Assembly: GCA_017165825.1 (NCBI GenBank)
Contig: CM029367.1
Location: forward strand, 30,635,814-30,699,813
DNA from: Hepsetus odoe
Taxonomy: Eukaryota; Chordata; Actinopteri; Characiformes; Hepsetidae
DNA: 64,000 nt
Reading direction: 5' to 3'
The notes under the pieces are model-generated. The model ran no database searches, was not told the origin of the DNA, and saw nothing but the letters and a program-made list of their open reading frames with translations. Below, one piece after another: positions 1 through 9,100 of the stretch. A program made the position numbers and the translations under genes. How positions within the stretch are numbered: the stretch's first letter is position 1; every line of letters begins with the position of its first letter.

Positions 1-426
1 TTTTGCATATGAACTGCTCGCTCAGCCCACAGCAGCTCCGCTCCACCCATCCGCGTTAAAGTGAATGTGGTGTGTCGTTCCTGCAGACAGTCTGTAGTGA
101 GAGGATTGAACGATGTGTTCTTCATGGCTGTCAGGAAGCAAATAAATATTTGTGATTACATACACTTATAAAAGGAGCATTTTTTGGTTTTTTTGTTTTC
201 CCCAGAGGCCTGAGGAATTTATTCAGTAGTCTGGACAGCATTATAGGTCAAGCAGTCAGAAAAAGAGATAAAATAGAAAATGTATTTGATGTGTAAAACC
301 ATGCAGATGTTACAAATGAACGTGTGGGGAAGTCTGAGCTCTTTAGATCTGTATATTTGTCTGAACAGGGGTCATGTAGAGATGACGTTATGTCTAACCT
401 CTGCTCTGTGTGTGTTCTGTGCTCAG
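1..426 (+). other. galnt7 intron (upstream part outside window)
   Basis: No coding exon seen. The residues expected before CKYWHYDEN are not encoded here, so the previous exon lies before base 1. Confidence 0.7.
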
Positions 427-593
427 GTGTAAGTACTGGCACTATGATGAGAACCTGCTGACCTCCAGCGTGGTCATCGTTTTCCATAACGAAGGCTGGT
501 CCACCCTGATGAGGACTGTACACAGTGTGATCAAGAGGACGCCGCGCAGATATCTGGCAGAGATCGTCATGATCGACGATTTCAGCAATAAAG
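427..593 (+). CDS. galnt7: galnt7 exon: start of the catalytic domain
   Basis: Encodes 55 whole residues starting CKYWHYDENL and ending MIDDFSNK, the first beta-alpha part of the GT-A fold with the conserved VVIVFHNEGWSTLMRT stretch. The acceptor is tgctcag before 427 and the donor is gtatcg at 594. It enters with one base completing a codon from an upstream exon outside the window and leaves one base for the next exon. Confidence 0.95.
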
Positions 594-950
594 GTATCGT
601 CCCTACACCGCGATATCAGAACTTCTTACACACGTTACATGAGTGTCTGTCTCGTGGAATCATAAACATAAACCCCACTAAGAGCTTTTCTGCGGATATT
701 GTGGATACCATAATTAAAATTTAGATTTATTTTAGTAAAATTAAGTTGTCTCACAACTGGTTCACTGAATTTTTTACATTAATTATTTCATTTAACTGAT
801 GCAAAATGAAACCTGTTTGAAGTCATGCTCAATGATGCGTTTGTAATAATTGTCACCAGTTACTCAGTTATATTCAAATATATTATTAATAATAATAATA
901 ATAATAATAATTAACAATGCTGTTGTTGTTAATAATAATCATTAACAATG

Positions 951-996
<46 letters not shown>

Positions 997-1194
997 CATT
1001 TTCTCCATAAGTGCCTATTAGTACTCGAGTTTTTCACTTGCAGCTCTGAAAATGTTCAGTCTGCTTATCTAACATGGAGGTCTGATCTCTGTACCCTGAA
1101 AGCATGAAATGAATGGAAATTCCTCTGCTTCCACACACACACTGTGAACGGTGTGCAGTGAATTTATCCTCTGCATTTAACACAGACCGGTAGT

Positions 1195-1279
<85 letters not shown>

Positions 1280-3615
1280 CCCAGGAACAGTGGGCTGGAT
1301 GCAGTTATGAGGTTAAGTGCCCAGGGGCACTTCTGCCATGAATGCAGGAGCAGGAACGCTCTGCTTACCCACACCCCCCCCCCCTCCCCCATTTGTCGTC
1401 TCGCTCCTGGGGTTTGAACCCACAACCCTCTGGTTGCATTAGTCCTCAGCTGCTCCAGTAATTTAGGGCTGCTGTCCTCACTTCCAATTTAAAATAATAG
1501 GACAATTTAAACTTCCTTTTTCGATTAAAAGCCCTCGGCAGAGTCATGCAAGCACAACTTCATGACCTTTTACAGGATTGCCCACTGGCAGGCCTTTAAA
1601 GCGGGGAAATTTGGCCTGACCATTTGAAAACACACCTTTTTTAACATATCTAGTTATTACTCTTTGAGGACCTCCATCTTTTTTATATATATATTCTAGT
1701 AATCCTTGTACAGAAGAAAATAGACTCTCCATTCTGCACATTCATAAAGCGTTTAAAAATTCTTTGACATCACAATGACTTTGTTGATGTAACTGTCCTT
1801 CGTTTTATGATGAAACATTAGGTCAACAAGTGGTGAGAAAGTGTGAAAGTGTAAAAGTGTGTGTAATCACAAAGGCTCCAGTTACTTGCTTGCCAGTATA
1901 ATGACCTTTGCTGGTCCTGTAAAGTTAAACCCAAATCATGTGCTTGACTTTTCTCCTACATAAAAACTATTGTGTGCTTTTAGCTTTCCAAGCGAAGAAG
2001 AATCATCATTCCTCAAACAAAAAGACTTTTTACTGTTTTCACACAGTCACTCAGATCTGTTAAATGCTGCATCCCTTTCGTTTTAAGCAAACTGTCCACG
2101 AAAGAGTGTGACATATTTTGTTTATAGTGGATAAATGCGGTTCGTTCTCTGTCTCTCTGCCTCTCTGCCTCGTTCTCTTTATAGTCCATCTGAAGGAGAG
2201 ACTAGAGGAATACATAAAGCAGTGGAACGGGCTGGTCAAACTTTACCGCAATGGCAAACGAGAGGGACTGATCCAGGCCAGGAGTATAGGAGCCCGAAAA
2301 GCCACTCTGGGACAGGTATCCTGTGTGCAGGAGTGAGAAAATGCAAAGGAGATTAATACTGTTATATTTTTCTTTATGTTACTATCACTATTTTCTCATT
2401 AATCAACAGTGTCAGGATAAAAGAAAGCCAGTGTCCTCCCTGGTTGCCATAAAATTTCACTGTGTTCAAATTCTATTGGCAAATCGAAACGTTTTGTATA
2501 TAATCGATATATTTCAGGGTGATTAATAATAATGTGAATAAAAGACTTTGATAGATTATAGAAGTATCAGAGGAGTGGGCAGAAGGGCCCGTAGAAGTCT
2601 GGCTGAAAGGGGTTAAAAAGTACACGCATGTGTGATTTGCATTTGTTTTCATCTCACTCTTCTCAGGTGCTGATCTACCTGGACGCTCACTGTGAAGTAG
2701 GGGTGAACTGGTACGCTCCACTAGTGGCCCCCATATCCAAAGACCGGTATGACCTTTTCCTGCACACGCATGTCATATTTGCATTTTTATTCTTCGTTTT
2801 GCATCCCAATTAAACAGGTTTAAATATGCTTCTTGCTTAGAAATCATATTGTGATGTAACAGTGAGAGTGATGCTAAATGTAAGGAAATATTATCCAGCC
2901 CTAAGTTTAAAAAACCCACTCTGGAGGACGTTATTGATACCACATCAGTTGAATTATACTGAAAAATTTGCTTTTTGTGTATTCAGAATCACCGTAGGGC
3001 ACATTCTGATAAAACCCAGATCATTATTATTTAAGTGTGTTGACTGTACACTATATTCTTGTTTGACATTAGCTTGGATTTGCGTAATCAGAGTCAGTTG
3101 TATCCCCCCTTTCCAGTTTATTCTGATAATGCCCAGATCATTTCCATTTGCATATGTTGACTGACTGTTCTTCTCTTGTTTGACATTAACTTGGATTTGT
3201 GTATTTTCGAATATTCAGGGTGTATTCGAGGCCGCACTACAAAGGTTTGCCTCATAACTGTTGCATGACGATGCGTGTAAATTCTGAAACGTAGCGACAG
3301 CCGTGCCTGAGGCCCTGGCAACTGTTTCCTGTTATTCCACGGTGTAACGTTGCTGCTGTGTTGTGTGGTTAACATTTGCAGAACCGTTTGCACAGTGCCT
3401 TTGATAGATTACATAGACGGCAACGATTATACAATAGAGCCCCAGCAGGGTGGGGACGAGGACGGGCTGGCGCGGGGAGCCTGGGACTGGAGCCTGCTGT
3501 GGAAGAGAGTGCCTCTGAGCAGCAGGGAGAAGGCTAAGAGAAAGCATAAGACCGAGCCCTATCGGTAAACACAGACCTGCAGGTCACCCAGAGCATGGTC
3601 ATTAAACCCCACTCT

Positions 3616-3660
<45 letters not shown>

Positions 3661-5887
3661 TTTCTTGTATGTCTCCCCTCTCCATCCCGTGGACGCGAAT
3701 GTGTATGAATCCATCCATGTTATCATTGTTTTGTGTGTATGTGCATGTGTTCCCCCCCCCCACCCCACTCCACCCTCCATCGCTGGCTTTAGAACGGTGT
3801 GCACGGTGCCTCTCATTGACTCCATCAGTGGCCAGACTTACTCCATAGAGCCCCAGGGCGGGGGGGACGAGGATGGCTTTGCCAGAGGAGCATGGGACTG
3901 GAGCATGCTCTGGAAGCGCGTGCCGCTCAATAGCAGGGAGAAGCAGCTGAGATTAACTAGAACTGAGCCCTATCGGTAAATTCAAACCTGATTCCAAACT
4001 GATCGGGGACTTAAACCCATTTATAGATAATATTTGGTGCTGGGCTTCTGCTTTAAATCATCTTTACTTTCAAATTGCCTGTTGTTTTTTGAAATCACTC
4101 ACCATAACGCGGCTAATAATCTTACCAGAAGCACAATGAGGCTGTTGCTTTAATTCTAATACAACGATCATAGACTTAACCTGAAATGACATCAATCAGA
4201 ATTATAATATAATATTTCAGAATTGCTTTTCCATTTAATCCTGTCAGTGATGCGATCGTCTCCATCCTAACCCCCAATCACTTCGCTGCCTCGCATGAAT
4301 GCCGGCATTCACTAACATATACACTGATTCAAAAGCATGATCGCTTCTGTGTCATCGGAAGCTATCAGGTGTGCAAAATCTGCCATGATGCCTTCATAAT
4401 GAACTCGTTTTATCAATGGCTTATAACTTCCCATCATGTTTGTTGCTGCAAGGCATCATAACATGGTAGCGGATGGCTATTGCAGCGTTTCGCAGGCTCT
4501 ATGGCAGGCCAGTGTCAAGTGAAAGCGCCCTTACACTAAGCCGTGGTGTTTTTTTTTGACATGCACAAAGCCTGGTCTAGGAGAGCAGTGAATTAAGCTC
4601 ATGACTAGGCTTAAAATATGTCCAAAAAACACTGGGAAGTGTGAACTTGGCTAAACACAATGTGCACTTGTCTGTGTTTATGTCTGTGAGGGTATTTTTG
4701 GTGTTTTCCTGACCAAAAATGCTCAAACAGTTTCTCGGACACTGTTTGGACATGAACTAAAATCCACATTTCACTGCAGTTGATCTAGTAGATCTGGAAT
4801 AAAGGAACATTCTAGCATAACTCAATCCTATTCTGCGGCATAATGTCGGTTACATTATTTAATGATCATCACATTTCTCGACATTTGGGAAAGCTCTAAT
4901 CACCTGCAGAAAGTGGCTTATAATGGAAGCCCATCACCTGCCCAGTTGCCTCTTTTATAGCTGACCGTATGCTGCAGTTATGGCCGATAGAGATCAGGAC
5001 TAAAAAAATATATATTTTTTTAAATTGCTGGAGTTTTCCTTTATTCTGTAACCATGAAACTGGCCTGGCTGTCTTGCACTGCAAATGTTCCCAACATGAT
5101 CCTCAGGGATTCTGAGCCAGTCCTCCCCAAAATACAAAGTCAGATGTCTCAGTTGAGCCAGAAGGTAGAACAGATAAAAAATGAAAATCAAAAACCCCAT
5201 TGAGTAGCTTGTGTTCCCCAAAGACTGAGTTGAGTAGCTCCTGTTGTACGATTAGTTCAGGGGGGGTGTTGGGATGTTTACAGTGGGAGAAAGGTTTGAC
5301 TGGTTTTCGTGTACCTTTGTGTGTAAGGTCTCCTGCGATGGCTGGCGGGCTGTTCGCTATAGAGAGAGATTTCTTCTTCGAGCTGGGCCTCTATGATCCA
5401 GGCCTGCAGATCTGGGGAGGAGAAAATTTTGAGATTTCTTATAAGGTAACTTTTTTTCCCATCAGTATATAGGAGCCGAGACGCATCTACTGTTGATATG
5501 CTGAATAATATATAACGGAATGACATGCATCATCATGTGACATGTGAAAAATGACTGTGATTACACAGACTGTGATTATATATTGTGCAATATGTTAAAC
5601 CGTGTGCTTCCATTTGTAAAAACATCCTTTAGGCATGTTTTGCAAAGTGGACATATTTATTTTCACTTCACATAAAAAGGTGTGATCAGCGTGAGGGTGT
5701 TGAAACCTTTGCACACTGCTGCATTAAGCTATTTGTGAAAGCATGAAAGGGTTTGTACCGTTGTGTATTGACAATATTTGCATCTTGGCCAATTTATACA
5801 CACCCCAGGCATTTATAACAACCAGGAATCAAACACTTTTGGCCCAAATTTCACAAACTGGTCTTTATCATGTTGTTGTTGTTGTTG

Positions 5888-5936
<49 letters not shown>

Positions 5937-6156
5937 GCAGCCGAAAGAAAAAAAGAAGATAATTAAGCAGTTTCATTGTTAAGTATTGCAAGGCATATCA
6001 TATTAAAGTATGCCTAGTGGTTAGAGAGTTGGCCCCAGAATCGGAAGACCATGGGTTCAAATCTCAGACCAGTAGGTTGCCCTGAGTTACCCTTGAGCAA
6101 GGTACCATCCCCGTCACTGTTCCCCAGGCACGTTCCCCAGGCCCCCTGCTGCACGG

Positions 6157-6195
<39 letters not shown>

Positions 6196-9100
6196 GTTAA
6201 ATGCAGAGGTGTAATTTCATTGTGGTTCTCTTTGTTTTGTACCGTGTTTCACAGTGAGAAGTTGTCACTTTCACTTTATATTACATTATATATACTTCAC
6301 CTGTATATATCCATAAACATAAACTTTATTTATAAATTACAATAAATGGGTGAAAACATTCAGACATTGCATTAAAATGCAAAAACATTAACGATAAATA
6401 TGTTAATGCTGGAAAAATAAATGCTCTGCACTAAATTGCACTGCCATCGGCTGCTAATTTGTGATGTCTGAATACTTTTCCCTCATCGTTTCTCTCATCT
6501 TTGTTCTTGGTTATGAATATTTACTAAATAAAGTCAAGTAAAGTAAAAATGAAAGTGCACTGGACATTCTCAGCATACGTGGTGGAACAATTACTCCTCT
6601 CTGCTAAAAGACAAGGTCTCTATTGAGTGTTTAAGGGGATCATTGTCCGTCTCTTCCTGTGCTGTGTAGATATGGCAGTGTGGAGGGCAGCTGCTGTTCA
6701 TTCCCTGTTCTCGAGTGGGACACATCTACCGTCTGCCCGGATGGCAGGGAAATCCACCCCCTGCGCATGTAGGCTCCTCCCCCACACTTAAGGTAGCCCT
6801 CCTCTTTTATCACGTTAATTCTTTTCTGTTTCTTTGCCTTTGCAGAGCGGATATTTCAAAGAAAAGCAGTGGTTCTTAACAAAACGGCTTTAAAGGCTCT
6901 TTTGATGCGCAGTAAAATATGCTGCAGTTAAAGTGATGATAATACGGACTGAAATAAGGGAGTGTACATAAAAGCGTCCACTGGTCCATCAACCAGGTGA
7001 CATCTAGTCAACTGTGGTCCTAACAGAGTCCATTTCTACTCTCAGATCGTTGGGAAAGAGTTGATCAATTCAGCTGCAGTCAGTATTACAGGGCATCCAT
7101 ATGGTTGGTATATCAGATAAAGTGGCCAATAATTGTGAGTGGTGGTGTTTATTTTATTCGGTGGCTGTATTTTGTAGTGCTTAGGGAATAGGCCCCAGAA
7201 TCGGAAGGTCATGGGTTCGAATCCCAGACCAGTAGGTTTGCCCTGAGGTACCCTTGAGCAAGATACCTTCACCGTTACTGCTCCCCGAGCACTAGATATG
7301 GCTGCTTACTGCTGCACGGTGTGTGTGGGTGAAAAGCAGAGCATTTCGTTGTTTCACTGTGTACTGTGTTTGACAAATAGTCACTTTCACTTCACTTCAC
7401 CACATGTGTATGAGTAACAGCAAAATTTGGAAGCTGCTTTTTTTTTTTTTTACTTTCACTGCTGCTTTAGTCACTGGACTTCATTAAAATGCCGTCTGTG
7501 TGAGCAGAACTACGTGCGAGTGGTGGAGGTCTGGTGGGACGAGTACAAGGACTATTTCTACGCCAGCCGTCCCGAAACCCTCACTCTGGCGTACGGAGAC
7601 ATCAGCCCTCTGAAGAAGTTCAGAGAAGAGCATCGCTGCAAAAGCTTCAAGTGGTTTATGGAGGAGATCGCTTACGACATCCCCACCCACTACCCGCTGC
7701 CACCCAAGAACGTGGACTGGGGAGAGGTGCGCATATGGGCCCATTTCACCTTCCAACCTTATGAGTAAACGAAAAATAAACACCTTCTTAGAGGAAAAAG
7801 GAGAAAATGCCCAAATATACTCTGCTTTTGGACTCGTAGCAAATAAGCAGCTTATTTTCTTGTCTTTTTTAAGGCTCTCGCTGATATAAAAAGTATAATT
7901 CGGGCAGCTGAGCCTGTATTATGTTGTTTTAGATAAGATGTTGATTCATGTTTAATTCATCTCGTCTCTTCTTTCCTACAGATCCGTGGTTATGAGACCA
8001 GTTACTGTATAGACAGCATGGGCCACACTAATGGTGGCAATGTGGAGATTGGGCCGTGCCACAGAATGGGCGGGAATCAGGTGATAAGTGTTTTAAACGC
8101 GTCCTCTCAGACCTCTAGCTGTGGTCTTTCCCTCAGTAACAATATTCAGCATTTTATTTAACGATAAATTCTACAATCATTTCAGTTGATTTATTAATCA
8201 GGACAGTAGATCTGACCAGCTTCTTTCAACTCCACTCTTGATGAATCTGTTCAGTAGTCCGGTGTTATTTATTTCTTTGTTTCTTTGTTTATTTATTTAT
8301 TTGTTTCCCCCCAAATATTCTCTTCAAATCAAGAACTACAAACATACCCTGGACGAGCAAATCAAAATCTTTTTATATATACTTGGGTTTAATTTCATTT
8401 AAAACACAGATTCCAAACTTGTAACTAATCCTGTAAAATATGGATCTTAGCTGTCAAAAAGCAAAAAAGCACCTTTAACTTGGGCTATATATGATCATAG
8501 ATTATATAGGATCATCTATATACGAATCTCTGACCAATCACAGCTCCAGTCGAGTGGGACAGGATGTTTTAATGAATCTGTATATCCTTTAGCTGATATA
8601 CTTCATGCTGAGGTTTTGTCCACGTTGTGCGTTACTAAATGCTTCAGTGTTCACAGTTAAATCACCAAATGGAAAAAAAACATCACCAAACCCAGAGCTC
8701 CGTTCCATATTTTTGGCCATTTCAAAGCGAACATCAGAACCTGCCGATTTCATTTAGGCAGTTTTGCTAAAGCTAGTTTTCAAAGGACCTTCCTGCTGCA
8801 CATATTACTACAGTACACGAAATCTGAGAGGCTTCCGGTCACGTGGCAGTGCTGGTATTGGTAGTTTGCTTGAGAGGGCTCCATCAGTCATCAGATCCAG
8901 AAGCTGAGCTTCCAGACAAAATAACATCTGTAAAAGTCTACTGTCTCCAGTAAACACTGAGATGAATTTAATATGGCCCAGTGTTGGCCTAGTGGTTAGG
9001 GACGAGGCCCCAGAATCAGGTCTTGGGTTCGAATCCCAGACCAGTAGGTTGCCCTGAGTTACCCTTGAGCAAGGTACCTTCCCCATCGCTGCTCCCCGAG

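Noticed and set aside
1193..1425. Thr-His and Val-Cys open frames over CA repeats, here and at other CA/TG arrays
   Set aside because: Pure microsatellite translation.
7190..7225. tRNA-like box A and box B in several places
   Set aside because: They belong to SINE heads: no cloverleaf, and each is followed by the same SINE body.
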